The notes beneath the pieces were generated by a model. It was not told where the DNA came from. It worked only from the letters and a program-made list of their open reading frames with translations, and ran no database searches. From Achromobacter arsenitoxydans SY8 (GTDB lineage Bacteria > Pseudomonadota > Gammaproteobacteria > Burkholderiales > Burkholderiaceae_B), in the NCBI RefSeq assembly GCF_000236785.1, contig NZ_AGUF01000065.1, positions 1 to 64,000 on the forward strand: 64,000 nt of DNA, given 5' to 3'. A program made the translations under genes and the position numbers. Of the stretch, positions 32,698 through 41,629 are shown piece by piece; within the stretch, counting starts at the first letter, position 1; each line of letters begins with the position of its first letter.

Positions 32698-33996
32698 ATG
32701 CGCAAGTTGCTATTGGGTGCGGTGCTGGCCGCCGCGGTGTACGGCGGAACGGCGCATGCCGCGGTTGAGCCCAAGGCCGTGGTCGCCACCTACTCGGACC
32801 TGGCGCTGGCGGGTTACGAAGATTCGCTGGCGGCCGCCAAGAAGCTGCGCACCGCCATCAATGCCCTGGTCGCCAAGCCCAGCGCCGAAACGCTGAAGGC
32901 CGCGCGCGAAGCGTGGATTGTGGCGCGCGTGCCCTACCAGCAGACCGAGGCCTACCGCTTCGGCAATCCCATCGTCGACGACTGGGAAGGCCGCGTGAAC
33001 GCCTGGCCGCTGGACGAAGGCCTGATCGACTACGTCGACGCGTCCTACGGCACGGGGAACGACGAAAACGCCTACTACGCCGTCAACGTCATCGCCAATT
33101 CCAAGATCTCGGTTGGCGGCAAGACGGTCGACGTGACCAAGATCACGCCCGAACTGCTGTCCGACGTGCTGCACGAGGCCGATGGCAATGAAGCCAACGT
33201 CGCCACGGGCTACCACGCCATCGAATTCCTGCTGTGGGGCCAGGACCTGAACGGCACCGGCGCCGCGCCCGCGGACCGCAAGGGCACGCCGCAGGAACGG
33301 CACTCGGGCAATCGTCCGCACACCGACTTCGATCCGAAGCAGTGCACGGGCGGCCACTGCGAGCGTCGCGTCGAGTTCCTGAAGGCTGTGACTGATTTGC
33401 TGGTAACCGATCTGGAAGAAATGGTGGGCAACTGGAAGAAGGACGGCGCCGCGCGCAAGGCGGTCGAGGAAGACCCCAAGGCGGGCCTGATCGCCATGCT
33501 GACCGGACTGGGCAGCCTGTCGTACGGCGAACTGGCGGGCGAACGCATGAAGCTCGGCCTGATGCTGCACGACCCCGAAGAAGAGCACGACTGCTTCTCG
33601 GACAACACGCACAACTCGCACTATTACGATCAGATCGGCATCCGCAACGTCTATCTGGGTTCGTACACCCGCATCGACGGCAAGACGGTGTCGGGCGCGA
33701 GCCTGTCGGAACTGGTCAAGGCCAAGGACGCGAAGCTGGACGCCGAAGTGCGCGCCAAGCTGGACGCCACGGTGGCCGCGATGCAGGCCATGAAGACCCG
33801 CGCCGAGACGGTCGAAACCTACGACCAGATGATCGCGGACGGCAACAAGGAAGGCAACGCCGTGGTGCAGGCCGCCATCGACAGCCTGGTCGCCCAGACG
33901 CGCAGTCTGGAGCGCGTGATTGCGCTGCTGGAACTCGGTAAGGTCGCCATCGAAGGTTCCGACAGCCTGGATAAACCCGACGCCGTATTCAAGTGA
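32698..33996 (+). CDS. Imelysin-family periplasmic protein (IrpA-like)
   Basis: 432 aa with a signal peptide cut at TAHA-AVEP. The imelysin hallmark G-x-H-x-x-E is GYHAIEFLLWG near residues 175-185. A second conserved segment, KQCTGGHCERRVEFL, and a C-terminal helical bundle follow. IrpA-like proteins are linked to iron acquisition, yet their chemistry is unresolved. It is the first gene of a four-gene operon; the next gene starts in a GTGA overlap. I see no clear Fur box in the AT-richer upstream region, so iron regulation is not demonstrated. Confidence 0.9.
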   Translation: MRKLLLGAVLAAAVYGGTAHAAVEPKAVVATYSDLALAGYEDSLAAAKKLRTAINALVAKPSAETLKAAREAWIVARVPYQQTEAYRFGNPIVDDWEGRVNAWPLDEGLIDYVDASYGTGNDENAYYAVNVIANSKISVGGKTVDVTKITPELLSDVLHEADGNEANVATGYHAIEFLLWGQDLNGTGAAPADRKGTPQERHSGNRPHTDFDPKQCTGGHCERRVEFLKAVTDLLVTDLEEMVGNWKKDGAARKAVEEDPKAGLIAMLTGLGSLSYGELAGERMKLGLMLHDPEEEHDCFSDNTHNSHYYDQIGIRNVYLGSYTRIDGKTVSGASLSELVKAKDAKLDAEVRAKLDATVAAMQAMKTRAETVETYDQMIADGNKEGNAVVQAAIDSLVAQTRSLERVIALLELGKVAIEGSDSLDKPDAVFK

Positions 33997-35510
33997 AACT
34001 CGTATTAGCCGCCGTACTGGCGGCGTCGGCCCACGCCGGCGCCGCCGCAGCGCCCGCCGCTCCCGGCGGGCGTGACGATCTTACGCCCGAAGACCTTAAG
34101 CGCGTCACAGCCATCACCGCGCCCACGCGCGACTTCTCGAAGGTGGAAACCTTCGAGTCCATGCAGGCCGGGGCCGCCACCACCAATAAGCTCATCAACG
34201 CCGATATTTTTTCGCAGCCGTCGGCCAATATGAGTTTCGAGGGGCGCCAGGAATTCCAGGTCGGCAACGGCCTGTTCCGCAAGGACTGGGTGTCCGCGCC
34301 ATCGTCGACGCAGGCGTCCGACGGGCTCGGGCCGCTCTTCAATGCGCGCTCCTGTCAGGCCTGTCACACCAAGGACGGACGCGGCACGGTGCCCGGCTTC
34401 GATCCGCTGGAGCGCACGGACGCCGTGGCGCTGCTGCTGCGCTTGGCCGTGCCGGAAGGCGCCGACCGTGGCCATCCAAAGCTCGCGGCCGGGGAAATCG
34501 CAGCGCTGCCCGAACCCGTGTACGGCGTGCAGCTGCAGAACTTCGCCGTAGCCGGGCTGCCCGCCGAAGGCCGCATGGAGATCGAGTACGAGCCCGTGCC
34601 GGTGGCCCTGCGCGGCGGCGAGACCGCCACGCTGATGAAGCCCACGTACCGCATCGAGAACCTGGGCTACGGGCCCATGCGCGCGGATACGCAGATCTCG
34701 CCACGCCTGGCGCCGCCCATGATCGGGCTGGGCGTGCTGGAATCCATCCACGAAGCCGACATCCTGGCCAACGTGGGCGCGGACAAGCGCGACGGCATCG
34801 TCGGCAAGGCCAACTGGGTCACCGATGCGCGCACCGGCGCGCGCGTGCTGGGCCGCTTCAACCTGAAGGCGGGGCAACCTACGGTCGAGCAGCAGAGCGC
34901 GTCGGCGTTCTCCAACGACATGGGGCTGTCCACGCCCATGTTCCCCAAGCATTCGGGCGAATGCACGCCCGCGCAGGCGCAGTGCCTGGATATGCCGCAC
35001 GGCGCGCAGCCGCGCTTCGGCGCGGAGGAAGTGCCGGCCAAGCTGATGGACTTCGTCACCATCTATTCGACCAACCTGGCGGTGCCGGCGCGCCGCGACG
35101 CGGACGATGCGCGCGTGCTGGCCGGCAAGAAGCTGTTCTATGAGGCCAATTGCGTGGCCTGCCACGTGCCCAAGTACGTGACCAGCCGCAATGCCAAGCA
35201 GCCCGAGCATCGCTTCCAGCTCATCTGGCCCTACACCGACATGCTGGTGCACGACATGGGCGACGACCTGGCAGACGGCGTGTCCGACGGGCTGGCCAAT
35301 GGCCGCGAATGGCGCACGCCGCCGCTGTGGGGCATCGGCCTGACCAAGACCGTGAACCCCAACGCGACGTGGCTGCACGACGGACGCGCCCGTACGCTGC
35401 TGGAGGCCGTGCTGTGGCACGGCGGCGCGGCCAAGCCGTCGCGCGACCGCGTCGTGGACATGACGCCCGAAGAACGCGCGGACCTGATCCGCTTCCTGGA
35501 GTCCCTGTAA
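33993..35510 (+). CDS. Di-heme oxidoreductase (DUF1111, thiol oxidoreductase-like)
   Basis: 505 aa from a GTG overlapping the imelysin stop by four bases. A signal peptide (LVLAAVLAASAHAGAAA) precedes two c-type haem sites: CQACH near residue 123 (FNARSCQACHTKDGRG) and CVACH near residue 387 (YEANCVACHVPKY). Distal motifs such as WLHDGRARTLLEAVLWHGG are typical of the family, which is related to MauG-like di-haem peroxidases. It probably acts in the periplasm on the substrate or metal handled by the imelysins. It joins the second imelysin gene by TAATG. Confidence 0.9.
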   Translation: MKLVLAAVLAASAHAGAAAAPAAPGGRDDLTPEDLKRVTAITAPTRDFSKVETFESMQAGAATTNKLINADIFSQPSANMSFEGRQEFQVGNGLFRKDWVSAPSSTQASDGLGPLFNARSCQACHTKDGRGTVPGFDPLERTDAVALLLRLAVPEGADRGHPKLAAGEIAALPEPVYGVQLQNFAVAGLPAEGRMEIEYEPVPVALRGGETATLMKPTYRIENLGYGPMRADTQISPRLAPPMIGLGVLESIHEADILANVGADKRDGIVGKANWVTDARTGARVLGRFNLKAGQPTVEQQSASAFSNDMGLSTPMFPKHSGECTPAQAQCLDMPHGAQPRFGAEEVPAKLMDFVTIYSTNLAVPARRDADDARVLAGKKLFYEANCVACHVPKYVTSRNAKQPEHRFQLIWPYTDMLVHDMGDDLADGVSDGLANGREWRTPPLWGIGLTKTVNPNATWLHDGRARTLLEAVLWHGGAAKPSRDRVVDMTPEERADLIRFLESL

Positions 35511-36598
35511 TGGCCCGATCCGTCAAACGCGTGTTCAAGCAGGCCGTGGCCGCGGCGCTGATGCTGGCGGCTCCGCTGGCCGCGGGCTCCGCCTTGCCGG
35601 CCGATCTGGGCGAGCGCCTGGCGCGCGATTACGCGCGTCCTGCGGTTGCCAGGATGACGGACGCGGCGGCGGCGCTGGAAGGCGCGCTGGGAGGCTGGTG
35701 CGCCAAGCCGGATGCCGCGGGAGCAAAGCGCGTCGGCGAGGCGTTCGCGACGCTGGCGCAGGCCTGGTCCGGCGTAGAGATCTTGCGCTTCGGCCCGCTG
35801 GTGCAGGCCAACCGCTTTGAGCGACTGGCGTTCTGGCCCGACACGCGCGGCGTGATGCCCAGGCAGGTGCAGGCGCTGATCGCGGCCAAGGACGAAGCGC
35901 TGCTCCAGCCCGGCGCCCTGGCCGGCCGCAGCGTGGCGGTGCAGGGCCTGCCCGCCCTGGAATACGTGCTGTACGGCGAGCCGGACCTGCTCAAGCAGGG
36001 CGGCGCGCCCGGCTTTGCCTATGCCTGCGGCTACGCGCTGGCGGTGTCGGCCAATGTCGCGGCGATTTCGCGCGATGTGGGAACGGCCTGGAGCGCCCAG
36101 GGTGAGTTCGGCCGGCAGTTCGCCAAGCCCCAGCCGGGCAATGACCTGTATCGCGATCAGCAGGAAGTGGCGGCCGAGGCCATGAAGGCCCTGTCCACCG
36201 GACTGCAGTTCGCGCGCGACGTGAAGATCGTGCCGGTGCTGGGCGACACGCCCGAGGCGGCGCGGCCCAAGCGCGCGGCGTTCTGGCGCAGCGGTCTGTC
36301 CACGCGCCTGCTCGCCGCCAACGTGGATGCGTTGAAGGCGTTCTACGAGGCGGGCGGCTATTCCATGCCCGCCGGCGGCGAATGGATGGATGCTTCCGTG
36401 CGCGGCGAATTGTCCAGCGCCGCGCAGACCCTGCGCGCCGTGCCGGTTCCGCTGGACCAGGCGCTGGTGGGCGAGGAGGGGCGCCGCCTGCTCCTGCTGG
36501 CGTCGCTGACCATCAAGAATGCCAAGGCTATCGTCGACCAGGATCTGGCTCCGGCCCTGGGCGTCACGATCGGATTCAATGCGCTCGATGGCGATTGA
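35510..36598 (+). CDS. Second imelysin-family protein
   Basis: 362 aa from the ATG sharing one base with the previous stop (TAATG). The signal peptide (KQAVAAALMLAAPLAAGSAL) precedes an all-helical domain with ILRFGPLVQANRFERLAFWP and GLPALEYVLYGE. It is shorter than the first copy, and the G-x-H-x-x-E signature is replaced here by G-x-x-A-x-E (GLPALE). The pair therefore is not redundant: one copy may have lost the metal site or act as a structural partner. Confidence 0.87.
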   Translation: MARSVKRVFKQAVAAALMLAAPLAAGSALPADLGERLARDYARPAVARMTDAAAALEGALGGWCAKPDAAGAKRVGEAFATLAQAWSGVEILRFGPLVQANRFERLAFWPDTRGVMPRQVQALIAAKDEALLQPGALAGRSVAVQGLPALEYVLYGEPDLLKQGGAPGFAYACGYALAVSANVAAISRDVGTAWSAQGEFGRQFAKPQPGNDLYRDQQEVAAEAMKALSTGLQFARDVKIVPVLGDTPEAARPKRAAFWRSGLSTRLLAANVDALKAFYEAGGYSMPAGGEWMDASVRGELSSAAQTLRAVPVPLDQALVGEEGRRLLLLASLTIKNAKAIVDQDLAPALGVTIGFNALDGD

Positions 36599-37697
36599 CC
36601 GGCGCCGCTTCCTGTCGCTGGCGGCCGCGCTGGGGCTGCCGCCCAGCGTTGCCCTGGCCGCCGCGCCCGCCAGGAACGAACGCCTGTACCTCAGCGCGCG
36701 TAAGCGCGGCGGGCGCGACGAAGCCGTGCTGCTGGACGAGGCCGGCCGCGACAGGCTGGCGGTCCCCATGCCGGCGCGCGGCCACAGTTTTGCGATCGAC
36801 CCCGCCGGCCAGCGCGCGGTGGTGTTCGGCCGCCAGCCCGGCTTCTTCGCGCTGGGCTTCTCGCTGGCGGACGGCGAACCTGTCGCCTTGCCGTTGCCCG
36901 AAGACAGGCACTTCTTCGGGCATGGCGCGTACGTGCAGGGCGGCCGCCTGCTGGCCGCCACCGAAAACGACTTCGAGGCGGGACGCGGCGTGCTGGGCCT
37001 GTACGACGCCACGCCCGGCGGCGGCTACCGGCGCGTGGGTGAATACGACTGCGGCGGCATCGGGCCGCACGAGGTCGTGCTGATGCCCGACGGCAAGACG
37101 CTGTGCGTGGCCAACGGCGGCATCCTGACCCATCCCGACTACGGCAAGCTGGAGCTCAACCTGGACACGATGCGGCCGTCCCTGGCCTATATCGACGCGG
37201 CCAGCGGCCAGCTGCTGGAAAAGGTCGAACTGGACCCCGCGCTGCATCGGCTGTCGATCCGGCATCTTGCGCTGGCCGCCGACGGCGCCGTCTGGTTCGG
37301 CTGCCAGTACATGGGGCCGGCGGCCGACCGGCCCGCGCTGGTGGGCAGGCATCGCCGCGGCGCCGCGCTTGAACTCTTCGAGGGTCCGCACGAGACGCTG
37401 CGCAACATGCGCAACTACGTCGGCTCGGTGGCGGTCGACGCGTCGGGCGGCATCGTGGCCACGTCCAGTCCGGTGGGCGGACAGGTGATCTACTGGGACG
37501 CCGCGAGCGGCAAATGCCTGGGAACCACGTCGCTGCCCGACGGCTGCGGCGTCGCGCCCGCCGCGCAGACGGGCTTTCTGGTAAGCAGCGGTCTCGGCGC
37601 CATGCTGCGCACGGATGCCGCGGGCCGCGAACAGCCGGTGCTGCCGCCGTCGCGCGAGCTGTCCTGGGACAATCACTTCCGCATCGTGCCTGCGTGA
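36588..37697 (+). CDS. DUF1513 beta-propeller-like protein
   Basis: 369 aa from the ATG at 36588 (an in-frame ATG at 36579 is possible), overlapping the preceding stop by 11 bases. The Tat-type leader DRRRFLSLAAALGLPPSVAL is followed by blades such as ATENDFEAGRGVLGLYDATP, GIGPHEVVLMPDGKTLCVAN and LHRLSIRHLALAADGAVWFG. Its position as last gene of the imelysin/DUF1111/imelysin set is a recurrent arrangement in proteobacteria. The family role is unknown, probably periplasmic and in the same complex or pathway. Confidence 0.85.
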   Translation: MAIDRRRFLSLAAALGLPPSVALAAAPARNERLYLSARKRGGRDEAVLLDEAGRDRLAVPMPARGHSFAIDPAGQRAVVFGRQPGFFALGFSLADGEPVALPLPEDRHFFGHGAYVQGGRLLAATENDFEAGRGVLGLYDATPGGGYRRVGEYDCGGIGPHEVVLMPDGKTLCVANGGILTHPDYGKLELNLDTMRPSLAYIDAASGQLLEKVELDPALHRLSIRHLALAADGAVWFGCQYMGPAADRPALVGRHRRGAALELFEGPHETLRNMRNYVGSVAVDASGGIVATSSPVGGQVIYWDAASGKCLGTTSLPDGCGVAPAAQTGFLVSSGLGAMLRTDAAGREQPVLPPSRELSWDNHFRIVPA

Positions 37698-37800
37698 TTG
37701 CACTCCTTACAAAGCCTGACATTCAGGCCCTGCGCCGCACCCCATCGTGCAAGCCGCTTCTGATACAGTCTTCGGTCGATTTTTCTCGCAGGAGGTCCCC

Positions 37801-38637
37801 ATGGATGAGGCCGTAAAAGAGTTCTATGTCTGGGCGCCCAGGCTGATGGATATGGGCGTCAATCTGCTCATCGCGTTGCTGATACTTGGCATCGGCTGGT
37901 GGGCGTCGTCGCTGTTGGGCGGCTGGGTGCGCCGGGCCGCCACCCGTTCCCCCAAGGTCGATCCCACCATCGTGCCCATGTTCTCCACCACGGTGATCTG
38001 GGCGGTGCGGATCTTCACCGTTATCGCCGTGCTGGCGCGCTTCGGGGTGCAGACGGCCAGCCTGATCGCAGTGCTGGGCGCCGCCGGCCTGGCGGTTGGC
38101 CTGGCCTTGCAGGGCACGCTGCAGAACATCGCCGCGGGCATCATGCTGCTGATGCTGCGCCCCATCCGCGCGGGCGAATACGTCGCGCTGAGCTCGGGCT
38201 CGGAAGGCACGGTAGAGGAAGTCGGCCTGTTCCTGACCCGCCTGATCCAGGGCGATGGCATCCACCTGACGCTGCCCAACAGCACCGTATGGAACGCCAC
38301 CATCATCAACTACAGCCGCAACAAGACGCGCCGCCTGGATATCCCGGTGCCGGTCCGTTATGGCGATGACCTGCAGGCCGTGGTGGCCAAGCTGCAACAG
38401 ATCGTGGACGCGCGGCCCGACGCGCTGAAGGATCCGGCGCCGCAGGTGAAGGTGTTCGACTACAAGGAAAACGGCGTCACCGTGAACGTGCGCGTCTGGG
38501 CCGAAGTCGGCAAGTACTGGGAGCTGCGCTGGAGCCTGTACCAGCAGATCCGCAGCGAACTGGAAGAGGCGGGCTTCCAGCCGCCGATCCCGCTGCGCGA
38601 GATCCAGAATCCCAAGACCGGCGCGGCCGCGACCTGA
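37801..38637 (+). CDS. Small-conductance mechanosensitive channel (MscS family)
   Basis: 278 aa. Three N-terminal transmembrane segments lead into the pore helix (SLIAVLGAAGLAVGLALQGT, then LQNIAAGIMLLMLRPIRAGE), whose Gly/Ala packing and the LQ-N-A kink are family hallmarks. The cytoplasmic beta and alpha-beta domains follow (GTVEEVGLFLTRL, LPNSTVWNATIINYSRN). It opens under membrane tension on osmotic downshock. It stands alone, with a terminator at 38662. Confidence 0.92.
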   Translation: MDEAVKEFYVWAPRLMDMGVNLLIALLILGIGWWASSLLGGWVRRAATRSPKVDPTIVPMFSTTVIWAVRIFTVIAVLARFGVQTASLIAVLGAAGLAVGLALQGTLQNIAAGIMLLMLRPIRAGEYVALSSGSEGTVEEVGLFLTRLIQGDGIHLTLPNSTVWNATIINYSRNKTRRLDIPVPVRYGDDLQAVVAKLQQIVDARPDALKDPAPQVKVFDYKENGVTVNVRVWAEVGKYWELRWSLYQQIRSELEEAGFQPPIPLREIQNPKTGAAAT

Positions 38638-38661
38638 TCCCCCATCTGTCCGCCGCAATGC

Positions 38662-38689
38662 AAAGGCGCTCCATCGGAGCGCCTTTTTT
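38662..38689 (+). terminator. mscS-family gene terminator
   Basis: AAGGCGCTCC-ATC-GGAGCGCCTT followed by T residues; it lies 24 bp after the stop and may also serve the convergent IclR gene. Confidence 0.85.
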
Positions 38690-38712
38690 CTTCGGCCGCG
38701 CGGCGGCGTTTG

Positions 38713-39474
38713 TCAGGTCGGGACGGCCAGCCTGGCCAGTTCCGTCTTGATCCAGCCCGCGATCTCGCGCTGGCGCTGGGCCGGCATGCGGTCGATGATG
38801 GCGGTGACGCTGACGGCCAGCAGCGGCGCGCCTTGCGGATCCAGCAGCGCGCAGCCCACGCCCAGCGCGCCGCGCACGGCATGGTTGCCCACCACCGAAT
38901 AGCCGCGGGCCCGGGTGTTTTCGATCAGGCGGTACATCTCCTGGGGCGTCATGCCGCCGTATTCGTCCAGCCTGCCGGAATTGCGCTCGACGATGCCGCG
39001 CGCCACGTCGTCGGGCAGGGCGGCCAGCAGCGCCATGCCGCCTGAGCCCACGCCCAGCGGCTGGCGCTTGCCCGCATAGGTGGCCAGGATCTGCACCGGG
39101 TAGCTGCCGATCTCGCGGTGCAGGCTGATCGAGTCGTCCTCTTCCCGCACCACCAGGAACACGGCATCGCCCGTCCGGTCGGCCAGGCGGCGCAGTACCG
39201 GCAGCAGCTGGCGCACGCGCGGATCGCGCGAGCGCGTGTCGGGATCGACCGCCAGTTGGGCACGGTATTTCTTGGTGCCCGTCACAGGCAGGACCAAGCC
39301 GGCGTCCAGCAGGGCGGCCAGCAGGCGGTAGATGGTGGGACGCTGTATGCCCGTAAGGCGGGCAATGTCAGTCACGCTCAGGCCGTCAGGACCCTGGTCC
39401 CGCAGGGCGGCCAGGACGGCCAGACCGCGCCGCAAAGTGCGTGGGCCTGCGGCCGCGGCATCGCTGTCTTGCAT
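38713..39474 (-). CDS. IclR-family transcriptional regulator
   Basis: 253 aa. Winged helix at the N-terminus (LRRGLAVLAALRDQGPDGLS, then ARLTGIQRPTIYRLLAALLD) and the IclR ligand domain (VFLVVREEDDSISLHREIGS and VVGNHAVRGALGVGCALLDP). It is divergent from the Bug gene at 39636, with a 15-bp palindromic operator candidate just before that gene. Local control of the binding-protein gene is likely. Confidence 0.9.
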   Translation of the reverse strand: MQDSDAAAAGPRTLRRGLAVLAALRDQGPDGLSVTDIARLTGIQRPTIYRLLAALLDAGLVLPVTGTKKYRAQLAVDPDTRSRDPRVRQLLPVLRRLADRTGDAVFLVVREEDDSISLHREIGSYPVQILATYAGKRQPLGVGSGGMALLAALPDDVARGIVERNSGRLDEYGGMTPQEMYRLIENTRARGYSVVGNHAVRGALGVGCALLDPQGAPLLAVSVTAIIDRMPAQRQREIAGWIKTELARLAVPT

Positions 39475-39600
39475 GCAAATCTCTGAAAACTAAGGGTTAT
39501 CAAGGGGCGGACAAGGGAAAACCATTGTCCGTAGGGTGGACTCTACCTTGATGTAATCCATGTGTATAGCGCAGAATGCGACCATCCAATAATTCGAATC

Positions 39601-39615
39601 GTCCATCTAATGGAC
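39601..39615. promoter_or_regulatory. IclR operator candidate
   Basis: GTCCAT-CTA-ATGGAC is a perfect 6-3-6 palindrome, 21 bp upstream of the Bug start codon and in the IclR-Bug divergent gap. A related GGACAA...TTGTCC pair lies at about 39510-39531. Confidence 0.45.
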
Positions 39616-39635
39616 AGTACCTGCACGGAGACACT

Positions 39636-40625
39636 ATGACTACAGGTCAAAAGCCTGGCCTGCGGCGTCTGGCCGCCACCCTTCTGGCCACCGCCGCAAG
39701 CGCATTCGCAATGGGTTCCGCCCACGCCGCCTATCCCGACAAGCCTGTCCGCATCGTGGTCGGGTTTTCCGCTGGCGGCACCACCGACGTGATCGCCCGC
39801 ATCATGGCCAAGGAACTCACCGAGTCCCTGGGCCAATCCTTCGTGGTTGAGAACAAGCCGGGCGCCGGCAGCAACATCGCCACCGACCAGGTCCAGCGCG
39901 CCACGCCCGACGGCTACACGCTGCTGTTCGTGGCCGTCACCAGCGCCATCAACCAGACGCTGTACAAGAACGTCTCGTTCGACCTGACCAAGGACTTCGC
40001 GCCGGTCGCCCTGGGCGCCAAGGTGCCGAACATCCTGGTCGTGAATCCCCAGGTGCCCGTCAAGTCCGTGAAGGAACTGGTGGACTACGCCAAGAAGAAT
40101 CCTGGCAAGCTGGCCTTCGCGTCGTCGGGCAGCGGCACGTCCATCCACATGGCCGGCGAGCTGTTCAAGATGAAGGCGGGCATCGACGTGCTGCACGTGC
40201 CCTACAAGGGCAGCGCCCCGGCCATGACCGACCTGATCGGCGGCCAGGTGCAGTTCATGTTCGACAACATGCCGTCGGCGTGGCCGCACGCCCAGTCGGG
40301 CAAGCTGCGCGCCCTGGCCGTGACCACCCAGGAACGCTCCAAGAGCGCGCCGGACCTGCCGACCATGCAGGAATCGGGCTTTGCCGGTTTCGACGTGTCG
40401 TCGTGGTTCGGCCTGCTGGCGCCGGCCGGCACCCCGCCGGAAGTGATCAACAAGCTCAACGCCGCCATGCAGAAGGCGCTGGACAAGGCCTCGGTGCAGG
40501 AAAGCTATGAAAAGCTGGGCGCTGTGGGCGTGAAGACCACGCCGGCCGAATTCGGCCAGTTCATCAAGTCGGAAGTCGAAGGCTGGGCCCCGGTGGTCAA
40601 GGCTTCGGGCGCGAAGGTCGACTGA
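39636..40625 (+). CDS. Bug-type tripartite tricarboxylate transporter binding protein
   Basis: 329 aa from the ATG preceded by GGAG. The signal peptide (LRRLAATLLATAASAFAMGS then AHA) is followed by YPDKPVRIVVGFSAGGTTDV, VVENKPGAGSNIATDQVQRA, HVPYKGSAPAMTDLIGGQVQ and LLAPAGTPPEVINKLNAAMQ. It is a second Bug paralogue in this window, without a linked permease. Expression is probably governed by the divergent IclR protein. A strong terminator follows. Confidence 0.93.
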   Translation: MTTGQKPGLRRLAATLLATAASAFAMGSAHAAYPDKPVRIVVGFSAGGTTDVIARIMAKELTESLGQSFVVENKPGAGSNIATDQVQRATPDGYTLLFVAVTSAINQTLYKNVSFDLTKDFAPVALGAKVPNILVVNPQVPVKSVKELVDYAKKNPGKLAFASSGSGTSIHMAGELFKMKAGIDVLHVPYKGSAPAMTDLIGGQVQFMFDNMPSAWPHAQSGKLRALAVTTQERSKSAPDLPTMQESGFAGFDVSSWFGLLAPAGTPPEVINKLNAAMQKALDKASVQESYEKLGAVGVKTTPAEFGQFIKSEVEGWAPVVKASGAKVD

Positions 40626-40661
40626 TCGGGCGGGCGGCCAGCCGCCCTTGTTTCGGTCAGC

Positions 40662-40694
40662 AAAAAGGGACGGGCAATGGCCCGTCCCTTTTTT
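40662..40694. terminator. Bidirectional terminator between Bug and trmJ
   Basis: GGGACGGGC-AATG-GCCCGTCCC with A residues before and T residues after; it serves the two convergent genes. Confidence 0.9.
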
Positions 40695-40721
40695 ATATCT
40701 GCGCAATGCCTGCGGCGCAGG

Positions 40722-41498
40722 CTACTTCTTTTTTGCCGCGTTTAGCATCGCCGTGCAGACACCGCGCATCATGTCGACTTCATCGCGGGTCAGGGACAGC
40801 CGGGAAAACAGGTGCCGCATGCGCGGCATCAGCTTCTTGGGATGGGCAGGGTCCAGGAATTGGACGCCGATCAGCGCTTCCTCCCAGTGCGCCAGGAACG
40901 CCTGGACGGCCTCGCTGGAGGCGGGCGCGGCGCCGCGCGCGGGCTCCTGGGCGGTCGACTGGGGCAGCAGGGCGGCCCCCTGGTCGACCAGCAGCGCGTA
41001 ACGCAGCTCCCAGGCGGCCAGTTGCAGCGCCTGGGCGACGTTCAGCGAGCTGTACTCGGGGTTGGCAGGGATGTGGCAGATGCGGTGGCACAGCGCGATC
41101 TGAGCGTTCGTGAGGCCGGCGCGCTCGGTGCCCAGCACCACGGCGGTCACGCCCTCGGCCGTTTCGGCCAGGTGGGCGCAGGCCAGGTCGGCCGCCTGGC
41201 GGATGTCGCAGGGCGGGGGGCCCAGGTCGCGCACCCGGGCGGTCAGGGCGAACGCCAGGGTGACCGGCGCCAGCGCTTCTTCAAGCGAGGGGTAGATCCG
41301 GGCGTTCTCCAGCACGTCCAGCGCGCCGCTGGCCAGCGCCACGGCTTCCGGCTGGGTGGTTACATCCGGGAATTTGGGCTCGACCAGCACCAGTTCCGAG
41401 AAGCCCATCGTCTTGATCGCGCGGGCCGCGGAACCGACGTTTCCGGGGTGGCTGGGGTTCACCATTACGAAGCGAACACGTGAAAATGCTTGAGTCAT
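40722..41498 (-). CDS. trmJ: tRNA (cytidine/uridine-2'-O-)-methyltransferase TrmJ
   Basis: 258 aa, SPOUT class. VRFVMVNPSHPGNVGSAARA (motif 1 with the catalytic asparagine and arginine), VVLGTERAGLTNAQIALCHR (motif 2, SAM-binding knot) and IPANPEYSSLNVAQALQLAA (motif 3). The C-terminal helical extension (ALIGVQFLDPAHPKKLMPRM, RLSLTRDEVDMMRG) is diagnostic of TrmJ rather than TrmL. It methylates position 32 in the anticodon loop of several tRNAs. It is divergent from suhB, a common gene order in beta-proteobacteria. Confidence 0.95.
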   Translation of the reverse strand: MTQAFSRVRFVMVNPSHPGNVGSAARAIKTMGFSELVLVEPKFPDVTTQPEAVALASGALDVLENARIYPSLEEALAPVTLAFALTARVRDLGPPPCDIRQAADLACAHLAETAEGVTAVVLGTERAGLTNAQIALCHRICHIPANPEYSSLNVAQALQLAAWELRYALLVDQGAALLPQSTAQEPARGAAPASSEAVQAFLAHWEEALIGVQFLDPAHPKKLMPRMRHLFSRLSLTRDEVDMMRGVCTAMLNAAKKK

Positions 41499-41629
41499 TT
41501 AAAATGGCACGTTTGGCTTAGTGCCTTCCTGGTTTTTTGGGTCGATTTCCCCGGTTGGGGCGACGGCGCGCCGGGGGGGCGGAAAGCGGCCTATCATCAA
41601 GCCAACTCACCGCATACGTACGGAATTTT

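Noticed and set aside
40648-41001. Plus-strand frames opposite trmJ
   Set aside because: They are antisense to an unambiguous TrmJ and begin within the bidirectional terminator.
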